From a bacterium (GTDB lineage: Bacteria > 4484-113 > JALSIF01): DNA of 9,673 nucleotides. The position numbers and the translations under genes were made by a program. Under the pieces are notes generated by a model that saw only the letters and a list, made by a program, of their open reading frames with translations, was not told where the DNA came from and did not search any database. The DNA is taken from assembly GCA_026981635.1 (NCBI GenBank), contig JALSIF010000296.1:1-9673 (forward strand), in the 5' to 3' direction. Shown in pieces: positions 1 to 6,182 of this stretch (position 1 is its first letter; each line of letters opens with the position of its first letter).

Positions 1-646
1 GCTCTTCCGCCAGCGGATAGCGCTTACGGATGGAGCTGATGATGCCACCATGGGCAAAGATTCCTATGTCCTCGTCAATCCGGTAGCCCAGAATTCCCAC
101 CGGCTGCCCCACCCTAAGATCCTTGCTAGAGCCGATGAAGTCGTTAGGGACAGGATAGTCCGGAGGCAACATCACCTCAATCACGGCTATCTTGAAGGTG
201 GAGTCCTCCCCGATCTTTTTGGCTGGATAGCTCTTGCCATCGGCCATGGTCACCTTGATGGGATACTCCATCTCCTCGTTGAGGTTATCTAGCAGGGAGC
301 TTGAGGTGAGGAAGTAGTAGTGACCATTCTCCTTCTTGAACAGGAAGCAAGTACCGGTAAGACCGTAGAGAGGACGCTCGCTGCTACGAAAGGCCGCCCA
401 CATGTCGTACTTGCGGTCAGTGCGAGGGCGGTCAAAGCGGGTCTGGCAAACTCCCACCACCGAGTTGAGCCGGCTGGCGGCATAGCTGAAAGAGGAGAGC
501 AGCGACCACTGCTGCTCCACCTCTTCGCCGCTTACCTTGCTTTTGGTCTCTGGAGTACCAGCGGCGGGGCTTTGCTCTAGTGCCCAACCCGCTCCCGTAG
601 AAAACAGCAGGGCGAGCAAAGTAAGGGCGGCAAGGCCACTACGCAT
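1..646 (-). CDS. Secreted HtrA/S1C-like trypsin-fold protein, probably catalytically inactive (3' end outside window)
   Basis: The frame is open from a minus-strand ATG at 646 to the window edge: 215 codons, C-terminal part missing. An AGGAGG lies at 653-658, 6 nt before this ATG; a second ATG at 649 would sit only 3 nt away, so 646 is preferred. Residues 1-22 form a signal peptide ending G-W-A before Leu23, so the product is exported. Residues 98-208 match the first half of a DegP/HtrA protease core, including DLRVGQPVGILGY and HGGIISSIRKR, equivalent to the 'LRVG...IGNP...GIVSALGRS' stretch of DegP. Against DegP TNNHVVDN this protein has TSSSLLDN, so catalytic His becomes Ser117. Against DegP SDIALIQI it has FKIAVIEV without a gap, so catalytic Asp becomes Lys152. 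The serine region and any PDZ domain lie outside the window. Inference: a non-proteolytic chaperone, scaffold or sensor of this fold. The fold call is from remembered motifs; the gene itself is certain. Confidence 0.85.
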   Translation of the reverse strand, partial: MRSGLAALTLLALLFSTGAGWALEQSPAAGTPETKSKVSGEEVEQQWSLLSSFSYAASRLNSVVGVCQTRFDRPRTDRKYDMWAAFRSSERPLYGLTGTCFLFKKENGHYYFLTSSSLLDNLNEEMEYPIKVTMADGKSYPAKKIGEDSTFKIAVIEVMLPPDYPVPNDFIGSSKDLRVGQPVGILGYRIDEDIGIFAHGGIISSIRKRYPLAEE

Positions 647-652
647 CATCTT

Positions 653-658
653 CCTCCT
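653..658 (-). promoter_or_regulatory. Strong Shine-Dalgarno site of the HtrA-like gene
   Basis: The minus strand reads AGGAGG here, a full match to the anti-Shine-Dalgarno core. It is 3 nt from the ATG at 649 and 6 nt from the ATG at 646. The usual spacing of 5-9 nt favours the second ATG. Confidence 0.75.
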
Positions 659-741
659 AGCCATCGGGCTAACCATACGATAGCAGTTTGCCCACCCGCA
701 GGCGGACAGAAGACGGCCATCGGGCCACAATTTAGACCCGC

Positions 742-761
742 CGGGAACGGACAGGTTCCCG
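742..761. repeat. Perfect inverted repeat, 7-bp stem with 6-nt loop
   Basis: CGGGAAC (742-748) and GTTCCCG (755-761) pair perfectly around the loop GGACAG. No T-run follows on either strand, so it is not a typical intrinsic terminator. It lies about 60 bp upstream of the rhomboid start and about 95 bp upstream of the HtrA-like start. It could be an operator or a leader hairpin. Confidence 0.6.
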
Positions 762-769
762 AGCGGACG

Positions 770-780
770 GCTAGACTAGC
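770..780. repeat. Palindrome GCTAG-A-CTAGC
   Basis: Two perfect 5-bp arms flank a single central A. One base is too short for an RNA hairpin loop, so if functional it acts as a DNA site for a dimeric protein. A short run of T follows at 781-784. It lies 41 bp before the rhomboid TTG start, where an operator or core promoter would be expected. Confidence 0.45.
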
Positions 781-821
781 TTTTCCGGACCACAGAAATC
801 ACTAGGCTGGAAAGGGGAAAG

Positions 822-1607
822 TTGCGTAGGATCCCACAAGAATCGCCCCCCACCTCACCTCCCTGGTGGATGCTGGAGGCCCGTCCCGATCCCTTCTCCC
901 CCCCCAAACGGGCCGAGTCCCTGTTCATCAAGTTCATCAAGGCAAGCCCCGTCACCATGGCCATCATCCTGCTCAACCTGCTGGTCTACCTTGTCTTTGT
1001 CCAGGCCTCCTCCTCCCTCCGGGGCTTCTCCTATGAGAACCTCGCCCTGATCCCGGCGGCGGTGACCGGCCTTTCCCTCTTCCGCCCCCAGGTGGGCTCC
1101 TTCACCACCATCTTCACCCACATGTTTCTCCACGGCAACCTGCTCCACATCTTCATCAACATGTTCGTCCTCTTCCAATTTGGCCCCTTCGTTGAGATGC
1201 GACTGGGCAAGCTCAGATACCTCGCCTTCTACCTGCTGGGGGGAGTTTTGGCCGGCCTCATCCAGGTGGTGGTCACCCCAGCAAGCCCCGTCCCTGCGGT
1301 GGGCGCCTCAGGGGCCATCGCCGCCGTCATCGGCGCCTTCATCTACCTCTATCCCCACTCCCGCCTCTATCTCTTCTTCCTTATCCCCATGAGTTCTTTC
1401 ACCCTGGCCATCATCTTCACCCTCTTTACCCTTGCCCTGATCGGCTCCCCCTTCTATTTGGGTGGGGTGGAACTCTCCCTGGGCCTTGCCAACGGCGCCC
1501 ACCTGGGTGGATTCGCCTTTGGCTACATCGGCTTCTTCGCCCTGGGTCTTAGGATGAAGAAGCTTGCCGAACCCCTCACCCTGGAAGACGTCCTTCGGCG
1601 GCTCTAG
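822..1607 (+). CDS. Rhomboid family intramembrane serine protease
   Basis: The 261-residue product is a polytopic membrane protein of the rhomboid family (MEROPS S54), which cleaves transmembrane segments of substrate proteins inside the bilayer. The catalytic set is complete: Ser163 in GASG (residues 161-164), on the helix that continues AIAAVIGAF, and His227 in ANGAHLGGFAFG. The TM2 signature is also present, with His104, His109 and Asn113 in HGNLLHIFINMF; the Asn is the expected oxyanion-hole residue. Hydrophobic helices lie at roughly 44-61, 92-119, 131-151, 162-177, 182-208 and 222-243. The cytosolic N-tail (1-40) is Pro-rich with no recognisable domain. The start is TTG, chosen for AAAGGGGAAA at 811-820; an in-frame ATG at 870 (residue 17) is the alternative and would not touch the protease core. 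It diverges from the HtrA-like gene, and its stop overlaps that of the convergent lipoprotein gene. The substrate is unknown. Confidence 0.93.
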   Translation: MRRIPQESPPTSPPWWMLEARPDPFSPPKRAESLFIKFIKASPVTMAIILLNLLVYLVFVQASSSLRGFSYENLALIPAAVTGLSLFRPQVGSFTTIFTHMFLHGNLLHIFINMFVLFQFGPFVEMRLGKLRYLAFYLLGGVLAGLIQVVVTPASPVPAVGASGAIAAVIGAFIYLYPHSRLYLFFLIPMSSFTLAIIFTLFTLALIGSPFYLGGVELSLGLANGAHLGGFAFGYIGFFALGLRMKKLAEPLTLEDVLRRL

Positions 1608-3673
1608 TCCGCAGTGCCCGGTTCCTGCTCAAACTCAATCAGGTGCTGGGGCTGGTAGCGCTCCACCTCTATCTCTTTGACCCTGCCCTCCCCATCAATC
1701 CAGATGGCCCTTCCCCGGGTGGTAAGGACCAGGGGATAGGTGGAGTAGAACTGGGGAAGCTCGGGCCGGGTGGGGTCCCCCGCCACCACCTTCCCCTCAT
1801 GGTCAAGGAGGAGAAAGTTCTGCCCGGGAATAAGCATGCTCGGCTTGGCCGGCGGCTCGGCCACCAGGAGCCTTCCCGACCCTCCCCTGGGCAGGTAGTA
1901 GCGGCGCTCAAGCAGGGTGAGCACCGATTTCTCCTTTTCCCCTAGCCAGGGGAGGAGCTCCCCCAGGGTGGTCTCCTTCCCTAGGCCTTCTAGCTCGATT
2001 AGCCTACGGAGCAGGGGAAGGGAGATCAGTTGGTGGCCCTCTGCCAAGGGGTTAAGGGGCTCCAGCCCCAAAGGCCCGTCTCCCAAGGAAGCTAGCCTTC
2101 CCAGCGAAGCATTAAGAATCTCCTCCCTTCCTCCTCCCCCAAGCTCCCTTGCCAAATCGCCAGCCCCGCTACCCATTAGCCTGAAGTCAGGCAGGGGCAC
2201 CGCCGGCCCGAGGGAGAGCTTTAGCCCCTTGGGAAATCCCTCTACTCCCACCCGAAGGGAGAGCTCCTCAGCCGCCAGCCGCTCCCCGTCCCAGCCGATA
2301 AGCAGAAGCTGAGCTGAGGGAGCTAGGGGATCCTTGGGCTCAAGGAGCAGGGGGGTGGCCTTGGTGGGAAGCCTTTGGCGGGCCACCTCCACCCTCCCCC
2401 CATGAGCAGGTAGAAGCGCCACCAGAAGCTCAGGCGGCGTGGTCTCCCCCGACCTTTGTCTCACCGGAGTAAGCAGGGTGAGGAGAACAAGGTCACCCTC
2501 TTTTGTGCTGCTACCACCCCCCAGGGCCTCTGCCGGCAGCACAACCAACCGATAGATACGGTGGGAGAGGGAGGGATGGCCAGTTAGGGGATGGGAAAGA
2601 AGGGAGGAGGGAAACTCAAACTCAAAGCGTCCGGCGCCGTTGGGGTCAGCGGAGGAGAGGTGGTGGAAGGTGACCAGCTCACCCCCGTCAAAGGTCTGGT
2701 GTAGCAGGACGAGCCAGCTTCCCGCCCTCACCAGGGGCATTACCCGCGCCACCGCCTCGGAGCGGGAGGAGGAGAGGACCAGGCCCCTGTCTAGCTTCAG
2801 CTCGCTTCCCGGCAGGGGTTCAACCCAGATGCGACCGAAGCCGGTTAGATCCAGCTCGGAGATGCTGGTTCGGGGCAGGGGATACCAGATCAGCCCCTTC
2901 ACCTGCCCCTCCAACCCCAGGTAGGTGGGATGAAGCAGGTCAGCCTCCGGCTCAAGCCCTGGAATAGAGAGGGAGAGGTATCCAGACCAGACCCTCCCCC
3001 CCTTGATCTGGGCCAAGGGCACCACTGGCGGTCTCTCCCACTCCCCAAGCCTGCCAAGCTCCTCAAGGTAAAAGCTCAGCTCTTCCCGGCCGAGATATGG
3101 TTCAAGGCGGACCGGGTGGTCAACCCCCTGGGGAAGGTAGAGACCGCCGCGGAGGTAAAAGAGGCGGGAAGGGGGGCCTCCCCCAAGATAGTCATCCGCC
3201 CTCATCCACCAGAGGGAGGGAGAAAGGTCGGAGGAGAAGCCCTGTATGACGAGGGCTCTGCCCTGGATGCGGGCAAGGCGGTAGCGGACCAGCCCCTCAC
3301 CCCTCGCCAGGGGAAGCCTAACCTCAACCGGCTCGCCCCCCCTGACCAGGAGAAGCTTTCCCTCCTCGCCTGCAAAGAGCACCACCGCCGGCTCGGTGGC
3401 AAGCTCCAGAGGCGGAAAACCCCGCACCAGCTCCTCCCTGGCCTGCTCGGAGGATGCCTCCACCAGCCAGAGCCCTTCCCCTAGGGCGGTCTCATCTGAA
3501 ACCGACCTGGGAGCGGATGAAGCAGGTGATGATCCTGTCTGCCTGGGACAGGCAAAGAGGGAACTGCTGACCAGAAGGAGCAGGGGCAGGACCAGGCAGG
3601 CCTGAGGGAGGGAGCGAAAGAGGAAACGACCTCTTCCCCGCCGTCTGGTCTTCACCCTGGCCAGAGGCGCCAT
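1604..3673 (-). CDS. Large lipoprotein of unknown function (689 aa)
   Basis: I do not recognise this protein. It begins with an Arg-rich stretch (residues 6-20), then a hydrophobic segment ending SLFAC, a lipobox with Cys42 as the likely lipidated residue, so it is probably membrane-anchored and faces the periplasm or outside. Residues 43-60 are a Ser/Pro-rich linker. The rest alternates short hydrophobic strands with Gly/Pro turns, suggesting mostly beta structure, with a more helical part near 530-600 (ELGGGGREEILNASLGRLA and the following Leu/Glu-rich stretch). Only one Cys (42) lies in the predicted mature part. No catalytic motif is evident. The ATG at 3673 is preceded by AGGTGG 7 nt upstream. 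Its start faces the secreted-protein gene across 49 bp, and its TAG shares CTAG (1604-1607) with the rhomboid stop. Base composition resembles its neighbours, so recent transfer is not indicated. The gene is secure; the function is open. Confidence 0.88.
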   Translation of the reverse strand: MAPLARVKTRRRGRGRFLFRSLPQACLVLPLLLLVSSSLFACPRQTGSSPASSAPRSVSDETALGEGLWLVEASSEQAREELVRGFPPLELATEPAVVLFAGEEGKLLLVRGGEPVEVRLPLARGEGLVRYRLARIQGRALVIQGFSSDLSPSLWWMRADDYLGGGPPSRLFYLRGGLYLPQGVDHPVRLEPYLGREELSFYLEELGRLGEWERPPVVPLAQIKGGRVWSGYLSLSIPGLEPEADLLHPTYLGLEGQVKGLIWYPLPRTSISELDLTGFGRIWVEPLPGSELKLDRGLVLSSSRSEAVARVMPLVRAGSWLVLLHQTFDGGELVTFHHLSSADPNGAGRFEFEFPSSLLSHPLTGHPSLSHRIYRLVVLPAEALGGGSSTKEGDLVLLTLLTPVRQRSGETTPPELLVALLPAHGGRVEVARQRLPTKATPLLLEPKDPLAPSAQLLLIGWDGERLAAEELSLRVGVEGFPKGLKLSLGPAVPLPDFRLMGSGAGDLARELGGGGREEILNASLGRLASLGDGPLGLEPLNPLAEGHQLISLPLLRRLIELEGLGKETTLGELLPWLGEKEKSVLTLLERRYYLPRGGSGRLLVAEPPAKPSMLIPGQNFLLLDHEGKVVAGDPTRPELPQFYSTYPLVLTTRGRAIWIDGEGRVKEIEVERYQPQHLIEFEQEPGTAD

Positions 3674-3722
3674 TTTATGCCACCTGCCAGGGCGATGTCG
3701 GGTGATGGCCTAGACTTGTGCC
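3674..3722. promoter_or_regulatory. Compact divergent control region between two exported-protein genes
   Basis: Only 49 bp separate the starts of the 689-residue lipoprotein and the 416-residue secreted protein, so any promoters must overlap each other or lie inside the opposite gene. A TAGACT (3711-3716) resembles a -10 box but ends 6 bp before the plus-strand ATG, and no matching -35 was found. The minus-strand Shine-Dalgarno AGGTGG also lies here. A shared regulatory region is inferred from position only. Confidence 0.4.
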
Positions 3723-4973
3723 ATGGGGATAGCAAGGAGTTTGCCCCTGGTCCTCACCCTGGCCCTCACCCACCTCACCCTCCTGCCCTGGCTGGCCCTG
3801 GCCGTCACCACCCCTTCCCATTTCACCATCCGGGTGGAGAACCGCCGGGAGGGAAGGGTTGAGGTCATCACCGAGGGGAAGACCTTGGAGGTGGGCAGAG
3901 TGATCATCCCCCTTACCGAAGTAAACCCCAACGGCTTTACCGCCTCCCGCTGGGGGAGGCCCGGGGCGGTGGTGGCCACCGCGGTAAACGCTATCCACAT
4001 CCTGGTAAGGACCGACCCTGAGAGCGGAAAGGGGGTGGTCTTCTCCCTCCTTTCCCAAAACTACCTGTCTGTTTCCGAGCAGACCTACCAAAGCTACCTC
4101 AACAAGTCGGCCTCCATCATCACCACCATTGAAGGGGGAAAAAGCATTTTCGGCGGCGCTTATGCACCCCTGGTGGGGAGCAGGGTGAAGCTCTCCCGCG
4201 CTGGCAAGGTAGGGGAGCTTCCCTCCGACTACCGGCCTCAGCCCGGTGATGTGATCCTGATTGAGGTGGAGCGCCCCGCTCCCCTCATCGCCTCGCTGGA
4301 GTTTGAGAACCGCTTCGGTGGGCTAATCACCCTCTGCCCCCCTCACCGCCTAACCAGATGGTTTGAGCAGGGCCAGCGAGGGGTGAGCCCGCCAGAAGAG
4401 GCCCTCGCTCTCATCCGCAGGCTGATAAGTCTCCTCCCCCCGGGAAGCGAGTGGCTTGCCGAGCGAAGATGCTTTCTGGTGGGCGAGGTGCTTCGGCCGG
4501 TGGTAGGGGTAGGCCGCTTCCTGGGCACCCAGTATGCCGGGGTGGGTCGCATCAGGGCCAACCACCCCGGGGTGATTGACATCTCCACCAGCCCCTACGG
4601 CAAGATTGGCGGCTTTCAGATCATCCCCGCCGACCACGCCATGAGCCCCGAGATGTGGACCGCCCGGGAGCTTACCCAGTGGATGGTGGTGGGCCCGCCC
4701 CACCCGCTGGCGGGCGACCTCAAGGGGAAACCGCCCCTCTTCTTCGGCTTCCTCTACCCGAGCTACCCGGCGGTGGAGGAGAGCCCGGACGCCCTGGCCT
4801 ACTTCCTCAGCCGCTTCCGGGTGGAGGCAAAGATAGACGGAAGCTGGAGGAGACTGCCCGAGGTGGTGGGGCGGGACGACCGGGCCCTTAGGGGAGTTGA
4901 GGCAATTCGCATTCTCTTTCCCCTTGAGGTAAGTGGCTGGGCTAAACTAGACCGGGGGGAGAACCAATCATGA
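3723..4973 (+). CDS. Secreted protein of unknown function, translationally coupled to coaD
   Basis: I do not recognise this 416-residue protein. Residues 1-27 are a signal peptide (hydrophobic 7-27, ending A-L-A before Val28) with no lipobox, so it is probably released to the periplasm. Residues 28-110 look beta-rich. Segments that look constrained are SIFGGAYAPLVGSRVKL (141-157), a Pro/Gly-rich PGDVILIEVERP (174-185), GVIDISTSPYGKIGGFQI (283-300) and ADHAMSPEMW (303-312). Two Cys, 205 and 250, could form a disulfide. The ATG is the first possible start: an in-frame TAG sits at 3711-3713. No strong Shine-Dalgarno precedes it. The stop overlaps the coaD start as ATGA, making it the first gene of a coupled operon. 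It is odd for an exported protein to be coupled to a cytosolic coenzyme A enzyme; shared expression rather than shared function is the simpler reading. Confidence 0.87.
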   Translation: MGIARSLPLVLTLALTHLTLLPWLALAVTTPSHFTIRVENRREGRVEVITEGKTLEVGRVIIPLTEVNPNGFTASRWGRPGAVVATAVNAIHILVRTDPESGKGVVFSLLSQNYLSVSEQTYQSYLNKSASIITTIEGGKSIFGGAYAPLVGSRVKLSRAGKVGELPSDYRPQPGDVILIEVERPAPLIASLEFENRFGGLITLCPPHRLTRWFEQGQRGVSPPEEALALIRRLISLLPPGSEWLAERRCFLVGEVLRPVVGVGRFLGTQYAGVGRIRANHPGVIDISTSPYGKIGGFQIIPADHAMSPEMWTARELTQWMVVGPPHPLAGDLKGKPPLFFGFLYPSYPAVEESPDALAYFLSRFRVEAKIDGSWRRLPEVVGRDDRALRGVEAIRILFPLEVSGWAKLDRGENQS

Positions 4974-5452
4974 AGAGGGCGGTCTATCCCGGCACCTTTG
5001 ACCCGGTCACCAACGGCCACCTGGAGATCATTGAGCGGGCCGCACGCATCTTTGATGAACTTATTGTGGCGGTAACCGACTCCTCTGGAAAAAGCCCCTT
5101 CTTCACCCTGGATGAACGCTATCGCTTTCTGGTTGAATGCACCGAAAAGATGGGGCGAGTCAAGGTGATGAAGTTTTCTGGCCTGCTGGTCTCCTTCTGC
5201 CAGTCGGTGGGCGCCTCGGTGATCGTTAGGGGACTTAGGGAGCCCAACGACTTTCTGCGCGAATACCAGATGGCCCTGATGAACCGGCTCCAGTCAGACG
5301 GAGAGATTGAGACGGTGTTTCTTGCCGCCTCCACCAGCTACCACTTCGTAAGCTCAAGCCTCATCCGGGAGGTGGCCCAGCTTGGGGGAAGGATTGATAA
5401 ACTGGTTCCGGAGGTGGTGAGCAAGGCTTTCCAGGAGAGGCTTCGGGGTTGA
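4970..5452 (+). CDS. coaD: Phosphopantetheine adenylyltransferase (CoaD)
   Basis: CoaD transfers AMP from ATP to 4'-phosphopantetheine, giving dephospho-CoA, the next-to-last step of coenzyme A synthesis, in the cytosol. The 160 residues match the family's usual length. The N-terminus YPGTFDPVTNGHLEII carries the nucleotidyltransferase signature, with Thr9 and His17 of the T/HxGH-type site. Lys41 in GKSPFFTLDER matches the conserved substrate-binding Lys. VRGLREPNDFLREYQMALMN (86-105) and SSSLIREVAQLGG (128-140) are the other hallmark blocks; the latter is the ISSS/LSSSLV-type ATP-binding loop. Here the loop is preceded by YHFV, where YSFL or YSFI is common. The ATG overlaps the upstream stop as ATGA, and GGGGGGAG (4954-4961) lies 8 nt before it. 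The TTG of the next gene overlaps its stop. The usual rsmD-coaD pairing is absent here. Confidence 0.97.
   Translation: MKRAVYPGTFDPVTNGHLEIIERAARIFDELIVAVTDSSGKSPFFTLDERYRFLVECTEKMGRVKVMKFSGLLVSFCQSVGASVIVRGLREPNDFLREYQMALMNRLQSDGEIETVFLAASTSYHFVSSSLIREVAQLGGRIDKLVPEVVSKAFQERLRG
5433..5440 (+). promoter_or_regulatory. Shine-Dalgarno site supporting a TTG start
   Basis: AGGAGAGG inside the 3' end of coaD lies 8 nt before the TTG at 5449, a good spacing. It supports this TTG over the next in-frame ATG at 5488, which lacks such a site, and shows re-initiation across the TTGA overlap. Confidence 0.65.
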
Positions 5453-6102
5453 ACCAGATTGAGCCAGAAAAGCTTCTCGGCAAAACCATGGAGGCCATTG
5501 ACCGCCTGCAGAAGGCGGCCGACCGCACCCCCACCATTGACGTCTGGCGGGGGATGGTGGCCATCAAGCACCAGATCTTCCATCAGCTGATCTCCGAGAT
5601 CCGCGAGACACTTCCCCAAGAGCTGGAGAAGGCACTGGAGATCATTGAGCGCCGCAACACCATCATTGAGAATGCCAAGCGTGAGCACGAGGCAATCATT
5701 GAGGCGGCCAAGAAGCGTCAGCAAGAGCTGGTCAGCCAACAGGCGGTGCTCAAGAAGGCCGAGCTTGAGGCAAGGCGCATCATTGAACAGGCCAGGGAAG
5801 AGGCTGAACAGCTCAGGCTGGAAGCCCTGCGCTACAGTCTGCAAAACCTTGAGTCGTTGGAGGACCGCCTCTCCCAAACCCTCTCAACCATAAGAAACGG
5901 CATCAGGCTAATCCAGCAGGAGCTGGGCCTGGAACCGGCTGAGGAGGCTGTCCCAGCCAAGCCGTCCCCAGAGGAGAAGGAAAAGGGAGAGGATAACCAC
6001 TCCCCGGCCAGCGAACCAACCTCCGAAAGCGAAGGTCTAACCCCAAGTCAGGAGGAAAGGATACCAGGGGGAGTTGAGCAATCAGGCAAAGGGGTAGAAT
6101 GA
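5449..6102 (+). CDS. Coiled-coil protein, DivIVA/SepIVA-like, encoded behind coaD
   Basis: The 217-residue product has no signal peptide and is probably cytosolic. Residues 45-160 are continuous, highly charged helix with heptad-like hydrophobic spacing, including paired repeats such as IIENAKREHEAIIEAAKK and RIIEQAREEAEQLRLEA. Residues 161-217 are a disordered acidic tail rich in Glu, Pro and Ser. The block LEALRYSLQNLESLEDRLS followed by TLSTIRNGIRLIQ resembles, from memory, DivIVA/SepIVA-like coiled-coil proteins found beside coaD in Actinobacteria and Chloroflexi, and looks like an F-ATPase b-subunit stalk. No membrane segment is present, so a true AtpF is unlikely. The TTG start overlaps the coaD stop (TTGA). 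A role in cell division or envelope scaffolding is inferred from those relatives only. Confidence 0.85.
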   Translation: MNQIEPEKLLGKTMEAIDRLQKAADRTPTIDVWRGMVAIKHQIFHQLISEIRETLPQELEKALEIIERRNTIIENAKREHEAIIEAAKKRQQELVSQQAVLKKAELEARRIIEQAREEAEQLRLEALRYSLQNLESLEDRLSQTLSTIRNGIRLIQQELGLEPAEEAVPAKPSPEEKEKGEDNHSPASEPTSESEGLTPSQEERIPGGVEQSGKGVE

Positions 6103-6169
6103 GATGCTTTCGGGGGGCTAGGCTCCCTGAGAGGCAGGAAGTTCTCGCTTCCCCTGGAAAGACAACTGC

Positions 6170-6175
6170 GGAGAG
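6170..6175 (+). promoter_or_regulatory. Shine-Dalgarno site deciding the metallopeptidase start
   Basis: GGAGAG lies 7 nt before the ATG at 6183. This ATG gives a standard-length lipoprotein signal peptide. The upstream ATG at 6099 would add 28 residues with atypical codon use. Confidence 0.5.
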
Positions 6176-6182
6176 CGAACCT

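Larger units (their letters stand above)
647..821. other. Divergent intergenic spacer between the HtrA-like and rhomboid genes
   Basis: This is the longest non-coding stretch in the window and must hold control signals for both flanking genes. I see no convincing -35/-10 pair on either strand and no tRNA-like fold. It does hold several short repeats: the 10-mer GCCATCGGGC twice in direct orientation (660-669 and 716-725); CGGACAG at 703-709 and 748-754, with CGGACGG at 764-770; a perfect hairpin at 742-761; and the palindrome at 770-780. Such a cluster between divergent genes suggests regulator binding, but this is inference. Confidence 0.5.

Noticed and set aside
50-580. Two plus-strand open frames (50-292 and 320-580)
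   Set aside because: They lie antisense to the HtrA-like gene, which has a signal peptide, a strong Shine-Dalgarno site and family motifs; the plus-strand products show nothing recognisable.
742-761. Intrinsic terminator
   Set aside because: The stem is perfect but no T-run follows on either strand, and it lies upstream of both flanking genes where no terminator is needed.
2930-3484. Plus-strand 184-codon open frame
   Set aside because: Antisense to the long lipoprotein gene; low-complexity Pro/Arg/Gly composition typical of a shadow frame in GC-rich DNA.
3596-3598. Alternative lipobox at Cys26 (LPQAC) of the 689-residue lipoprotein
   Set aside because: No hydrophobic segment precedes it; Cys42 follows the real hydrophobic core.
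5338-5877. Minus-strand 179-codon open frame
   Set aside because: Antisense to coaD and the coiled-coil gene. Its Leu-rich look comes from reading Glu/Lys-rich codons backwards.
6137-6152. Small hairpin GGAAG-TTCTCG-CTTCC before the metallopeptidase gene
   Set aside because: A 5-bp stem without a T-run is expected by chance at this length; not strong enough to call.
6099-6182. N-terminal extension of the metallopeptidase starting at ATG 6099
   Set aside because: It would put 38 residues before the hydrophobic signal segment and uses A/T-ending codons far more than the rest of the gene, although the ATGA overlap keeps it possible.
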